Of a DNA stretch of 64,000 nt, positions 11,867-23,580 are shown piece by piece; the stretch's first letter is position 1, and every line of letters begins with the position of its first letter. A program made the translations under genes and the position numbers. The stretch comes from Pyricularia pennisetigena (taxonomy: Eukaryota > Ascomycota > Sordariomycetes > Magnaporthales > Pyriculariaceae): NCBI RefSeq assembly GCF_004337985.1, contig NC_043742.1, positions 2,094,176 through 2,158,175 on the forward strand, read 5' to 3'. The notes below the pieces were generated by a model. The model worked only from the letters and a program-made list of their open reading frames with translations. It had not been told where the DNA came from and did not search any database.

Positions 11867-13304
11867 TCACGAATGGAGACCAAGGGTAGAAACATCATTC
11901 TCAACGGTCGCTGAATGATAATCATGAGCTCGAATAACAACAGGGGCCGGTTGAACAACAACCGCCATCAACGGAAGCTGTTGCTGAACCGGGGTATCGG
12001 CTGGCGGGTTCGTACGCGCGAGAGCGCTCCTGACGCGAAGAGACCGCGGCGTCCATCGCTTCCACGAAGGTCGCGGCAAAGAGAGAAATCGACGACACAT
12101 GGGCATGGATGCGCAGATCATGGCCAGACACGGCTCAAGACTCGTGAGCAGTGTCGTCCTGGCGAGGTTTTCCATCTCGTCATGTTTGAAATCGTTTTTG
12201 AGGTTGTTGAGTATGCGGAAGATGGCGACAACGATGCAGCTAGGGGGAGGCAACTGGGTGTTAGTGTGCTGTTTGAGAAGATCATCCGCAGGCACGCCAG
12301 AACAAAGGCAAAGTAGTCAAGCGAGCGTACACGACGCCAACAAAAAAGCAGGACATGAGACCCAGCTTGTCCCTCAGCGGCAGTTGGAGACGCCAAATCG
12401 CTGCCCGTATCAAAAAGGCGTCAGTATCCTGCGGAATTCTTGAAAGATTTATAAAACAAAAAAAATAGGACCACATACGGTACTGCGGAATGGCGATAAT
12501 TATGAGGTCGGTCACGATATTGGTCGCATTCATGGCGTGGACAAGGGCCTGTTCATCGCCGCAATGTTTGACAGGCTGCAAAAGGGGCTGGCAAATCGCC
12601 ATTCTCGCAATCCAGAAACTGAGACCCCAGGCAATTATCAGAGACAAGGCCAGGTAGGAAAAGAGACGGACGTGACCGTGCATAGTGAAGATGCGCATGT
12701 ACAAGCAAATGATGCTTGTCTTGATGCATGCCAGCGAGACGAGATAGGAGGATTTGAAAGTGACCTGAAGCTATTCGGATTGCGCAAAAATTGGCCTGTC
12801 AGTCTGCTCAAAGTCATGTAGATGGCATTTTTGTTTGCTGGCGACGGCATGGCGGGCTACGCACTGGACGCATAACGGACAGGTTTACTGCCGTTTTGCT
12901 TTGGTCGTACCCGATACCATGGAAACTCACTTCGTCGGGATGAAGCTTGAGTGTTAGCTTTCTTGAGCGTTTGTTTGTTTTGAAGCGGCCGATGTCGAGG
13001 TCTGCAAGCACCTACTAAAGCCCTGGATTATAATAATAATTGTTGCAAACGGCTGTAGATGAAATCGTGGTCAGGTAAAGTCGACTGGATGGCCCCATTT
13101 TTCAGGTTCCATCAAAACACTTATCGCCAAACATACCCAGGCTATGACGAGAAGCCAGTCATCCCACCAGAATGCCAAGCAGGAGTTGATTCGGGACAAT
13201 AACCGTGCGACAACGGCGACGGTCGCGAGCACCAGGAAAAAAATATTGAAAGCAAGGTTTCGCAGCGCAGCATCAGTGATTGGAAAGTAAACCAACTCCG
13301 ACAT
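11867..13304 (-). CDS. seven-transmembrane rhodopsin-like fungal membrane protein (PTH11/SAT4-like)
   Basis: The first exon starts at 13304 and encodes TM1-TM2 (VYFPITDAALRN, then DDWLLVIAW at the TM2 start). Three later exons join cleanly in frame: 12764-12479, 12400-12331 and 12239-11867. They encode the conserved core: CIKTSIICLYMRIF, a Cys-Pro loop (AICQPLLQP), a TM with Asp (NIVTDLIIIAIP), IWRLQLPLRDKLGL and CIVVAIFRI, then a 90-residue cytosolic tail. The 12765-13136 segment, which should hold the loop after TM2, is not resolved: reading through the GTATGT at 13136 gives a plausible WGH motif, so that donor may not be used. The family includes integral membrane proteins related to PTH11-type receptors; ligand and function are unknown. 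Confidence 0.65.
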
Positions 13305-14075
13305 GGTAAGCTGTGCTGTCCACTGACCGAATCCCATTCATTTTGTCATTGCAGACCGACAAACCCCATTTAGTACTAAGCATGTACCAGGAGCAAGGAA
13401 GAGAGAAAAAGAGAATGAGAAAGAACAAACAAAGAAACCTCCGCCGACTGAGCATATACCCCCAAGAGATCGATATGAAAGGAGTGATTCTTGTCTGTCG
13501 TGGTCATTTCCTTCAATCCTCTGGTCATCCACCAAAGGGATACCGCATGTCACATGTCCGGAGGTAATACATCAGACCATGCAAGCGGCGAAATTAGGGG
13601 CGAGGTTTCAAAGCACCCCTTTAGGATGATACATAATGCTAAAGTACACATTACTGACTAAAGATGAGTATAATCCCTTGGAATTCCAGGGCAGTCAAAG
13701 TGAGTTTACAGGGTTGTAGGAAACAAAAATCGCGATTGGTGCCAGGCAAGGTTCGATTGCCGAACATCAGCAGACGGGGGGCCAGACCCGTTCAGAACGG
13801 CATTCAGTATTTGGGTGCTATGGGTCCGGCAGTACTGCTGTGCAACAGGCCAAGCGCGCCAAAGTTATGAGCTTATCAAAGCCACAAGAGTATCTGACAG
13901 TAGCAAACAAAAATCAAGGTCAAGGCTTTTTTTTTTTGCAATGTTTTTGTTGTAGCGCATTTCCACAGGGGAGATCATAAGCATCGGGCCGTTACGCATA
14001 GGCTGCAATATATCCACCAACTTTGAGAATCCCAGGGATCCCGGTCTTGGTTGTTAGTGGTGTTTAACCACTAAC
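13305..14075. other. intergenic, no gene recognised
   Basis: No coding sequence recognised. Just before the solo LTR there is a short perfect inverted repeat (GTTAGTGGT / ACCACTAAC, about 14053-14075); its last five bases are the 5' copy of the LTR's target duplication. Confidence 0.5.
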
Positions 14076-14246
14076 TGTTGCAGTAGATAGATCTTGGCAT
14101 CACATGACCAGATGAGCTTAGTCAGCGCTGTGCACACCATAAAAGCGCTGCCACGCTCGTTAGCCTAGATAGCGCACCCTACCTGAATACATGGCTCTCC
14201 TACCACTCATGCAGACTGCACGTGTACGTTCGTGTGCGTCACTAAC
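14071..14246. mobile_element. solo copia LTR with 5-bp target duplication
   Basis: A 166-bp LTR (14076-14241) begins TGTTGCAG and ends GCGTCA, and is nearly identical to the two LTRs of the complete element at 15793-23860. It is flanked by the direct repeat CTAAC (14071-14075 and 14242-14246), the hallmark of an independent insertion. No internal sequence adjoins it, so the element was probably lost by LTR-LTR recombination. Confidence 0.9.
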
Positions 14247-14606
14247 CATTTGAATTGGTCGATCGCGTATTTTTACTGCTTGCAAAGTCACATCGATGTT
14301 TGATTTATAACCTATCGACGGAAAACCTGAAATCGGGGTGATTTATGCGAACCTAGGCCCAAGAAACGAGATATGTATAACTATAAGCCGTCGGCTTTAT
14401 TCAAGATACATTTTCAACGACGTGAATGCCACTGAACCGTGCTCGTGTTCTCCCCGCGATCTACCTTATATTGTCCCCCAGTCGACTTGGCAACTTTGTT
14501 ATGTCGGCTACAAGCATCCCTGCACCGATACCANNNNNNNNNNNNNNNNNNNNNNNNNNNNNNNNNNNNNNNNNNNNNNNNNNNNNNNNNNNNCCCCCCC
14601 CATCCT
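14242..14606. other. intergenic, with gap
   Basis: Between the solo LTR and the stop codon of the SDR gene. It includes a 60-N gap. No gene was seen. Confidence 0.5.
14534..14593. other. assembly gap (60 N)
   Basis: A run of N just downstream of the SDR stop codon. Confidence 1.
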
Positions 14607-15622
14607 TTACGTAAGGAACAGCCCCCCGTCAACAATCTGCGTCTGGCCCGTGATGTAGTTCGAATCCTTGCCGGCCAAGAAGCTGACCAACCCCGTCACG
14701 TCGTCCGCCACACCGGTCCTGCCCAGGGCAATATTACCCTCGGCGACCTTCCGCATCATCTCGCCGGCCTTCAGCTCGCCACCGGCCACCTTGGCCAGCT
14801 CCCGATCGATCAAGCCCCACATGTCGGTCCCGATGATGCCGGGACCGTAGGCGTTGGCGGTGATGTGGTGCGGGCCCATCTCGAGCGCGTAGGCCTGCAC
14901 GAGGCCCCTGACGGCGAACTTGGTGGCGCCGTAGGGGCCCATGAGCGCCATGGACCGGAAGCCCGCGACCGACGAGGCCGCGAGCAGCTTCCCCGGCCTG
15001 TCGGGCGTGCACTCGCCCTGCGCGATGAGCTGCCGCGCCGCCGCCGCGAAGCAGTTGTGCACGCCGCCGACGTTGACGCGGAAGATCTGCTCAAACTCGC
15101 CCGCCTCGCACTCGAGGAGCGCCTTGACGCGCGCCATGCCCGCGTTGGCCACCATGGTGTCGAGCGGCCCCAGCCGCCGCACGCTGGTCGCCACCACGTC
15201 CTGCACCTGCGCCGCGTCCGACACGTCGCCGACCGCCACGCACGCTCGCCGCCCCTCCAGCTTGCTTATCTCGCTTGCGACCGACTCGGCCTCGGCCTGC
15301 AGCACCGGCAGGTCGTTGACGCAGATGTCGTAGCCGTCGCGGGCCAGGCGCAGGGCGATGGCTTTGCCGCTGAGTTTGTTTGGGGAGAGTCGGTTTCAGT
15401 TGGGGGCTATTATGTGCGGGGATGTCGTGGGCGGATGGAATTGGAGACGACAAAAAAAAAAAAAAAAAAAAAAGAGTGAAAATAAAATTTTCCGACTTAC
15501 ATTCCCCGAGCCGCACCCGTCACGATGGCAGTCCGCGGCCGAGCTGAAGCTGCCGTCGCCAAGTGGCGGCGGGAGCATGAGATAACCGAGGGTGCGAGAC
15601 GGCGAGAGGCTGCGACAAACAT
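14607..15622 (-). CDS. short-chain dehydrogenase/reductase, diacetyl/acetoin reductase-like, with mitochondrial-type presequence
   Basis: Two exons, 15622-15501 and 15369-14607, give 294 aa with consistent phase (AT|C codon across the 131-nt intron). The start at 15622 sits in a good context (acaATG) and opens an Arg/Ser/Ala-rich, acid-free leader of about 30 residues, typical of mitochondrial targeting. The Rossmann motif TGAARGIG spans the splice. NAG, an active-site Ser in AASSVAGF, and the YxxxK of YGATK are all present. The region after YGATKFAV (VRGLVQAYALEMGPHHIT, then AYGPGIIGTDMW) resembles bacterial diacetyl reductase / 2,3-butanediol dehydrogenase. Family knowledge: NAD(P)H-dependent carbonyl-alcohol conversion; the physiological substrate is unproven. 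The gene is enclosed by copia LTRs, a solo LTR 365 bp past its stop and a full element about 170 bp before its start. Confidence 0.9.
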
Positions 15623-15792
15623 TGTTAAAGAAAAACAAAGACCGGCTTTGAGATTGAGAAAAGTATGTCAAATTTAAAATTTCTATTCTTATACGAGTTT
15701 ATACAAATCTTTTGAAGGGCGAGGTCGGGATGAGCAGGACTTTTAGTCGAATGCTGCTGCTAGCCATTTCCCCCCCAGTCTAGATTAGCAGT

Positions 15793-15958
15793 TGTTGCAG
15801 TAAATAAATCTTGGCATCACATGACCAGATGAACTTAATCAGCGCTGTGCACACCATAAAAGCGCTGCCACGCTCGTTAGCCTAAATAGCGCACCCTACC
15901 TGAATACATGGCTCTCCTACCACTTATGCAAGCTGCACGTATACGTTCGTGTGCGTCA
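15793..15958 (+). repeat. copia 5' LTR (166 bp)
   Basis: It starts TGTTGCAG and ends GCGTCA. It differs from the 3' LTR at 12 sites, all transitions. At four of these this copy has A where the 3' copy has G, in ApG or TpG context. Confidence 0.95.
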
Positions 15959-16065
15959 ATTATAAACCCGGTACAGCTATAAACTATAAAAATTTCTATT
16001 TTACGCAAATTGCAATTATATATTAACACGAATAACGTCTAATTTATTTATCTTTCTCTTTCTCC

Positions 16066-17400
16066 TTACCGCACACCATATTTACGACCGAAAAGCTCCA
16101 AAAATCGCCAATAGCGCTTAATTCACGCGCCCAATGGCCTAAATGGTTTAAAATTTACCGCCAAAATGTAAAAATATTACGCATTTGGAAATTGGTTAAT
16201 CCAAACCAATAAACCGACGAAAAACTCCCAATATTTGAAAAATTTACCGAAAACGTTATAAAATCGTTTAAACGCTCCCGATTCGACGATTACCATACAA
16301 ACCTACGAATTTGGGATTTAAACCCGTTTAAAATTAAACGCAAAATAAACCAAATCGCCAAATCGTTTGCAAATACAAATAAACCTGTTTTTAAAAACCT
16401 AAAAAAACCTATTATATTTAGCAATTTTACGCCCTCCGAAATAAAACGCGCGGTAAATAAAATACGCGAAACGCAGGAATTATAAAAAAATTATACAAAC
16501 GAATAATTCCGAAAAATTAATATTTTCCTGCAATAGGTTATAAAAAATATAAACCTAATATATTTTAATACGGCGTTTTTTACCGTTTAACGCAACGGTT
16601 GGAATACGTTTAAAAGGATAATTAAAACGTTTTAGGAAAAATTCGCACTTTTTTCAACGTACGTTAAAAAACAGGCAATTAAAAACTACAGGTTAGCCCT
16701 GGTTTTAACGCGTATAACAAATAATAAAACGAATTGGTTTAAAATCTACGATTTAACCTACGAAAAAGTCCGGAACTACAAAATAACCGATTTTAAAAAG
16801 GATTTAACGATTAAAAACTTTATAAAAACAGGAAAACGTTTCCAACCCTTTTGGGTTATAAACGTTCGGAACGAGTTAAACAAACCGGATTATACGATTA
16901 TTTTTAAATATATTTTTAAATGGTTTAGGAGCGCTTTTTACGACGATATTACCGATTTTTTAATAGGGGGTGGGCGCAATTTCGTTAAATTTTATGCGAT
17001 ATTTGGCGGATCCGCTAAAAAGTAAAACAGAAATTTAAACCACGTTTTTAATAGGGGTAAAAACAGGGGAAATATACGGAACAAATATCCCTATAGTTAC
17101 AATTATTTTTAATTATTAAATTTATGCGAAAAATTGGTATACGCGGTAATAGGAAGAAACCCCAAAATCCGTATACGTGGCCCCTATTTAACCGAAAATC
17201 GCAAAAAAATTTGCGCCGAATTTAAAAAAAACCGTTAATCCTTTATCCGCGAATTACTAATTTAAAAAGGTATAATTACCGAATTAGGATTTACCACGAG
17301 CGGAAGGACGAAAAAAACACCGCAATTTAAAAAATAAAGGGGGCCGCCCATTATTTCGGCGGCCTGCCTAACCATTTTTACCGAACCCGACGACCTTATA
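16066..17400 (+). pseudogene. copia gag remnant
   Basis: Starting about 16083, the plus strand reads with interruptions as a copia Gag: an early WPKWFKIYRQNV segment is followed by IWKLVNPNQ and, about 50 residues later, IWDLNPFKIK. Stops are mainly TAA/TAG. Lys and Asn are over-represented, as expected after G-to-A change. There is no intact frame over 100 codons. Family knowledge: Gag forms the particle that packages retrotransposon RNA. Confidence 0.75.
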
Positions 17401-18114
17401 TGCTTTTAAATACGTTACGATAAAAAAACTAACGCGTTTACGTTTATAAATATTTCCCACAATTTATATTACAATAATATTTTGTTCGATAATTGCTATT
17501 TTATATATTTGGTAAACGTTAAAAAACGCCTGGACCCGGGTTTTATCCGTAAATTTACAAATACGGATCCGCAATTCGTTATATGCGGTATTTAATAATT
17601 TAAAATTACCGCGTTTAGTACGCGCACCATATAAAACGTGCTAAACGGAAAACGGACGTTAAAATTCGTTAACGTAACGTATATACCCAATTTTCACGTT
17701 AATATCGTGTCAAAAACGCGTTTAAAAGATAAAAACGTGTGGTACAACGGTTAAAATTGCACTCTGCGCCTGGGGAATATAAAAAATAATTTAATATTAT
17801 ACGGTTTGCAACGACGTAATAACGTAATTTTTCTACAATATAAACCTGTTTATTATTTACGCGTTACCCCTACCGTACAAATATTTTTTGCAGGTATTAT
17901 TTCCTTAACGGTTATAAACGGTTGGATAAAATTTATTAGGATTCCACGAGGGAATTTTACGGGAATATACGACGAAAAAAAAAATAATTCGTTAATCTGG
18001 TATTGGAAAACCGGCCACCTGGGTCCGGAAGCGCTTAAAACGTTGGTCCACCGGGTTAAAAATGTAAAAATTAAAGGACCAAAAATATTGGAGTGCGAGG
18101 CGTGCGTTTAAACA
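17400..18114 (+). pseudogene. copia protease and GAG-pre-integrase remnant
   Basis: A broken frame keeps the protease C-terminal pattern (FVNVTYIPNFHVNIVSKTRL). The expected Asp-Thr/Ser-Gly active site is altered: only LFDN remains where LDTG-type sequence should be. The pre-integrase domain follows, with GHLGPEALKTL and a final CEAC zinc pair. The last 101 codons (17806-18111) are open. Confidence 0.75.
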
Positions 18115-19122
18115 CATAATAAAACAATAGTATCGAAACGCCCAAAAGGCGAACCATATAAACTTTACCATACAATATACCTAAATTTTTTCCATTTTAA
18201 AAAATTAGGTACTAGTATGCGGTATTTGCTATTATTAAAAAACGAATATTCGGGGCGTTTAACGATTATTCCGTTTACCGGAAAAGCGAAAGCAAAATTC
18301 GTGTTAACAATATTCGGTTTCGAACAGTGGATAACGCGCCAATACGGCCTACAAATTGCGAAATTTTTCTATAATAACGAATTTATTTTAATAACGTATA
18401 CGGGATATACTTTTTACCAAAAACATTGCAAAAAGTTTGGGATCGAAATAAAAACGCCTTTTTTTAATATATATAAACCGAACGGCCAAATAAAACGTTC
18501 GGGATAGGAGGTAATTATACGCGCGTTTAAAATGCGTTTAGCAACCAATTTACTTACCTTTATTTGGCCAAAAATAATTATAACCGCAAATTATCTTATT
18601 AATATAAATTTATTAATAAACCGGAAGGGTTTTAACCCAAACGAAATCCTATTGGTATAGTTTAAGGGGTTTTTTAAATGGTATACATTTGTATTGCTTA
18701 TTATATTAAACAAAAACCTGCGCCTAAATTGGTTTGGTACGTACGTATACGGGTGTAAAATTTACGTATTAAACCCGGTAAAAACGAAATTAAAAAACAG
18801 GGTAATATTTAAAACGAGCTTTAAAACGCACGTAAAATACCTGGTTGGATATAAATCCTTTAAAATATACCATATTTGGGTACCCTTTTTCGACAAGGTT
18901 ATTATTTTACGCAACGTCCGATTCGACGAAATACGTTTTTACCAGGGACCAAAAAAAAAAAAAATAAAAACCGGTAAATTTAATAACGAATACGAGTTTT
19001 TAATAAACCGGATTTACGAACTAATATTGGAATTTTTAAAAGACGGAATAATCGAACGTTTGAATTTATTACGGAATAAACCATTATTCGCACCTAATTT
19101 AGGCGTTCCTATTTTTAATTAG
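18115..19122 (+). pseudogene. copia integrase remnant
   Basis: The DDE integrase core is recognisable: YLLLLKNEYSGRLTIIPF, then FYNNEF where D-N-G-x-E-F is expected, and PNGQIKR where the NGxxER motif is expected, so catalytic acids are lost by D-to-N and E-to-K changes. The frame breaks and resumes at 18694 with the integrase C-terminal pattern (GCKIYVLNP, VKYLVGYKSFKIYHIW, ILRNVRFDE). Replacement direction fits G-to-A mutation on this strand. Confidence 0.8.
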
Positions 19123-20030
19123 GGGTTAAATAACGTATTAATACTATAAAAACGGAGCGCGGAAACACCTACGGAGCACCGCAATATGCATTTCCGCGAA
19201 CAAATCGCAAAAAACGACATTTTTAAAAATTTGGGCGGACCGATCCCAGGTAAAACGGTTAACCAACCGGAACCGCTTGGAATATAAATAATTAATAAAC
19301 CAGTAAAATATACGTTGGTAGTACCAACGTATTTAAAAATTTTAAAAAATAGTGCAATAACGTTTAAAACGGGAAAAAATTACGTATTCGGTATACGCAC
19401 ACCAAATAATAACGGATTTCCACCACGTGCGCCCACGGACCCTGTAAAGGAACCGGGTGCGCCGAAACTAATAAAAAACACCCGAACGGTAAAACCAGTT
19501 ATTATTAATAACGAATCGGCGCGGGAATACCTTACGCCTAACCGTTTTTTCGTCGGGGGTAATACACCGGAACCGCAGTCCGAACCACCGAACCCGACGA
19601 ATATTACCGTTATATCCGCACGACCCCCAAATATTACGCCCGCGCCGGCACCCCAAACCAGCGTTTAAACGCGTATAATAAAATTTAAACGTTTTTCGAA
19701 AACGCCCCGACCTATTATAAAAATTTTGGAAACAAATACGAAGGGATAACGCCAACGCGGTAAAGGAAGCATAACCCGTGGAGGGCGCGGGGGTAATAAT
19801 AATAATACGAGTTTTGCAAACGCGATTATCCCAAAGGGAAAAAACGTGGTATACGGAAATAATAATATTTATTTAAAACAAATATATACCGAAAACCGGA
19901 TATTTGTTCCAAATTTTTAATTATAATTAGCGTTTTTATCAACGTTTTTACTTAATTAATAAAACACGTTAAAAGGCGGTAATTATAATTATAAAATATT
20001 ACACGAAATTATCGCGGCGGTAATATAATA
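19123..20030 (+). pseudogene. copia integrase-RT linker remnant
   Basis: A Pro/Thr/Asn-rich open stretch (19315-19668) matches the variable linker that separates integrase from reverse transcriptase in copia polyproteins. No domain is recognised within it. Confidence 0.6.
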
Positions 20031-21640
20031 GAAAAAACCGGATAAAAAAATTAAACCGCATAAAAACGACCTTATATTTGCGCCTAAAACCTGGAAAAAG
20101 CTTATGGCGCACCCGGATAAAAAGCAGTTTTTCAAAGCAACGAAAACGAAATGGATAAATTTCGAAAAAAAAAAAATATAGGAAATAACCCCTCGGTCGA
20201 ACTGCACCACAAAACCCGTACCGCTTATATGGGTATTTACGTATAAATTCGACAAAAACGGTTACCTCGAGCGTTATAAGGCACGGTTCGTAGTAAGGGG
20301 TAATTAATAAACGCCTAATACGTTTAAAAACACCTACGCGGCGATATTGGCCGCACGCAATTTTAAATTAATATTAGCCCTAATGGCGTATTTCGACCTC
20401 GAAGCGATCCAAATCGATATAAGCAACGCTTTCCTTAACGCAACGTTTAATATAAATAAACCAATATTTTGCACCGCACCAAAAGGGTTTGGGAAAAAAA
20501 ATACTGTGCTTAAATTACGAAAAACGCTTTATAATATAAAGGAATTACCCAAATTTTGGTACGAAAAACTCCTAAAAACGCTATAAAGCTTAGGATTTAA
20601 ACCAGTTAATAATAAACCATGTATATACGTATTTATACAAAACAGGGTTATCGTGATTTTTTTCGTAAACGATATAATCGTATTATATACCGAAAAACAC
20701 GCCAGAAACGGTAAAACGGTTGTCGACGGCCTGAAGGTTAAATACGAATTACGGGAGGGGCAGCTTTTTTGGTTTTTTGGGATGCGCGTATTGCGAAATA
20801 AAAAGCAACGTATAGCGATTTTATTATACGATTCGTATATCGAAAAAATCGCTATACGCTTTAAATTTACAAAAAGCTTAAAATACCCGCCGACGCCATT
20901 ACCAAAAGGTCCTATAACAAAATACGAAGGGACCGCAACTCCAAACGAGGTTAAAACCTACCAGGAAATGGTAAGGTTTATTTTATATACCGCAATTATA
21001 TTTAAACCAAACGTTGCGCACGCAGCATTAATATTTTTTAAATTTTTTACCAATTTTAATTTTTTTTACAAACGTTTAACCAAAAAAATATTACTTTATT
21101 TATATAATACAAAATTTTTAGGAATTAAATACGGAACGAGCGATTAAAATTAGCATTTTATATTCGCAAATAACGCATCCTTCGGCGACGATTTAAATAC
21201 GAGGAGGTTTTTAAAAGGATACGTAATAATATTATTCGGAGGAATTATTAATTGGAGGGCGGTAAGGTAAACCACGGTAACGACGTTTATAATAAAGGTA
21301 AAATTATACGCATTATCGAAGGCGGCCAAAAAAATTATAACTTTAAAGCGGATTTTTAAGGAAATACAATTAAATTTAAACCAACCCTGGAATTTATATT
21401 ATAATAATAAATAAACGATTCGCCTAATCGTTAATAAAAACTTTCGCATTAATATTAATTTACGCTATATAAATATATAAAATATGTAATTTAAACAGGA
21501 ATACGCCAAAAAAAATTTCTACGTTATTTACCTAAAAATAAAGTTTATACCTGCAAACGGATTTACCAAATCGCTATCGATCCCAAAATTCGAGCATTTT
21601 AGGGCATTTTTAAATTTTTATAACGTTTAACAAAATTTAA
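20031..21640 (+). pseudogene. copia reverse transcriptase and RNase H remnant
   Basis: RT motifs appear in order: ARFVVRGN followed by two stops where QQ is expected, YFDLEAIQIDISNAFLNATF, LYNIKELPKFWY, and FFVNDIIVLYTE, where the catalytic YVDD has become FVND. RNase H follows from about 21150 with ASFGDDLNTRRFLKGY, INWRAVR and, near the end, NGFTKSLSIPKFEHFRAFL. At least four stops interrupt it. The enzyme cannot be active. Confidence 0.85.
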
Positions 21641-21698
21641 AAAGGAGTTCGGAAGCACGGTAAAAAACACAGCATTAAACAACGCGTGTTAAACCTAT

Positions 21699-21699
<1 letters not shown>

Positions 21700-21754
<55 letters not shown>
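21700..21754. repeat. poly(A) tract, 55 bp, inside the copia element
   Basis: Uninterrupted A run about 60 bp after the RNase H remnant ends and before the extra 3' region. Confidence 0.95.
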
Positions 21755-21755
<1 letters not shown>

Positions 21756-21759
21756 AACC

Positions 21760-23580
21760 ATAAAAGGTAACGAACATATAAAATAACGAATATTTAGGGC
21801 CGAAACCCACCCACAAAAAAATTTAATAACCGGCGCTAACGCCGCCAGGAAATAATATAAAATAAATACCCGTAATAGGTTAACCATTAAAAATCGCACC
21901 CATTACCGCCGGTACGCTATTTATAACGGCCAACCCCGATCCCACCTGGGTATTACGAAATAACGCCTTTTTTGCGTTTTACGGCGCAAAAGGAACACCA
22001 AAAACCCTTTTTACGGGTTTTAACGCAGGAATATTCCTCGTTTGGAAAATTACCAGTTTTTTCGTTTAAAATTCGGTCCAATCCCGGAAATAATACGTAA
22101 TTACGTTCCGAAAAAATTGGACCTTTTTAACGGGGGTACGCGGCGATATAAAAAACGCCTGGCCTAAATCGCGCGCGGTGCGTTTAAAAAATCCCCCAAT
22201 TAGGAAAAAAAGGCAGGTATACCTATTTTGGCAATTCCAGCAACGCGGTAAACGCGTTCCCCGAATACGGGAACGTACGCCGGGTTAATTAACGCATAAA
22301 CCGGTCGCAATTCCGGATAAATACGTTTTCGTATACCCGAAATATGGTACCGGGCGATTTACAAAATCGTTTGGGCGTATACGGCGGGGGCGAAAACGAC
22401 GCGATTACGGTACGTACGTTAATTCGCGATATTTATAAATAAACGTTTTAAAATAGGGGAAATATTTACGGAGCGGACGGGGCGGTCGTCGCTGTCCTCC
22501 TCCTCCTCCTCCTCGGTTTTTTCCCTCCTCCTTTTCCTATTTATATTTTTTAGCTTTTGCATATATAATTAACGTTACTTTACGCTTTTAGGCACGGTTT
22601 GGGAACAATTTACGGTGTTTTTAACGCCGCGCGCGCCTTTAACACGCCCGGAAACGGCTTTAAAAGCGGCGGCCTGGGTAAACGCGGGGGCGGGCTCGGT
22701 AGCGGCGGGGGCGGGCGTAAAATCGGTAGGACTTTTAACCATTGGTATTTCGGTAATAATTTCCTCGGTTTGCGTTTCGGAAATTACCGTTTCGGCGGGG
22801 ATAGCGGCGGGGGCCGTATCGGTAACCGTAAAAATAAAAACGGCGCCGGTAATAACGGTAAAAAAAATTTATATTTTACCGTTAATTTAACATTATAAAA
22901 CCGGTTGCGATATAAATTATACCCGTTGGTTTTCAATTTCCCGCTGGGAAAATTGAAAAACGCGCTGCAATTGCAACGTTTCGGTTACGTTGGTTCGTTT
23001 ATATATATATAAAAAACGCGTTAATTAAGTCGCACGTTCGGAAATTCGCCAAAACGCAAATAAGGATTTACAATTATACGCGCTTTTCGGCGCGACCAAA
23101 TCGATTTTTATTAATAGGAGTAAAAAAAAATATTATATTATACCCGTTAACCAGCGCCCAACCGGTATTTAGCGTATAACGCGGTTTACGCGCAATTTAA
23201 CCCGCCAAAATAAACGGAAAAGGATTTATTTTTATTATTATTACTATTGCTGCTGGTACTAATATCGACGTTAGCAGGCGCGCAAACCGTTAAACGCAAA
23301 ATATAAAGCGCAAACGACCATTTACGAATTGGGTATTTGGGTATAAAATAAAATTTAAAATTAAAATTCGGATTTAAAAAAACGAACGAAATATATATTC
23401 GCCGTGCGTTTACCAATTTTATTACAAATTATTGTCGCTATTAATACAATAGGGGGTATAATATTACGGATTCGTCGCCATTAAAAAAGGTTTACCGCCT
23501 GCGCTAAATATAATAAAAAGCGCTAAAAGCTGGTAAAACCCGTTTGCGGCGCGCGTTGCACCGCTACCGCTTATTAGCAT
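21760..23580 (-). pseudogene. antisense protein-like region in the copia 3' extension, unrecognised
   Basis: Read on the minus strand, this region gives long protein-like frames interrupted mainly by TAA/TAG, as RIP would leave. From 23578 it reads MLISGSGATRAANGFYQLL, then a second block around 23186-23416. From about 22930 to 22578 it is fully open and Pro/Ala/Thr/Glu-rich. From about 22560 it reads MQKLKNINRKRREKTEEEEE followed by DSDDRP. A later block contains SCVKTRKKGFWCSFC, a possible Cys cluster. Plus-strand reading gives only Gly/Ala-alternating translations. I cannot assign a family. Possibilities are a captured host gene, a second element-encoded protein, or a nested element. Confidence 0.45.

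Noticed and set aside
13741..13775. AGGTTCGATTGCC resembles a tRNA T-loop.
   Set aside because: The surrounding bases do not fold into a cloverleaf and no A box is present.
14053..14075. Short perfect inverted repeat beside the solo LTR, a possible terminator or transposon end.
   Set aside because: It is only about 9 bp per arm, has no partner elsewhere, and overlaps the target duplication; probably chance preference of the insertion site.
19468..20255. Minus-strand open frames within the copia pol region.
   Set aside because: They overlap clear plus-strand copia linker and RT remnants and have no motifs.
22599..22898. Plus-strand Gly-rich and Ala/Val-alternating open frames inside the copia element.
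   Set aside because: They are shadows of the GC-rich minus-strand Pro/Ala/Thr block; the composition is better explained by the antisense reading.
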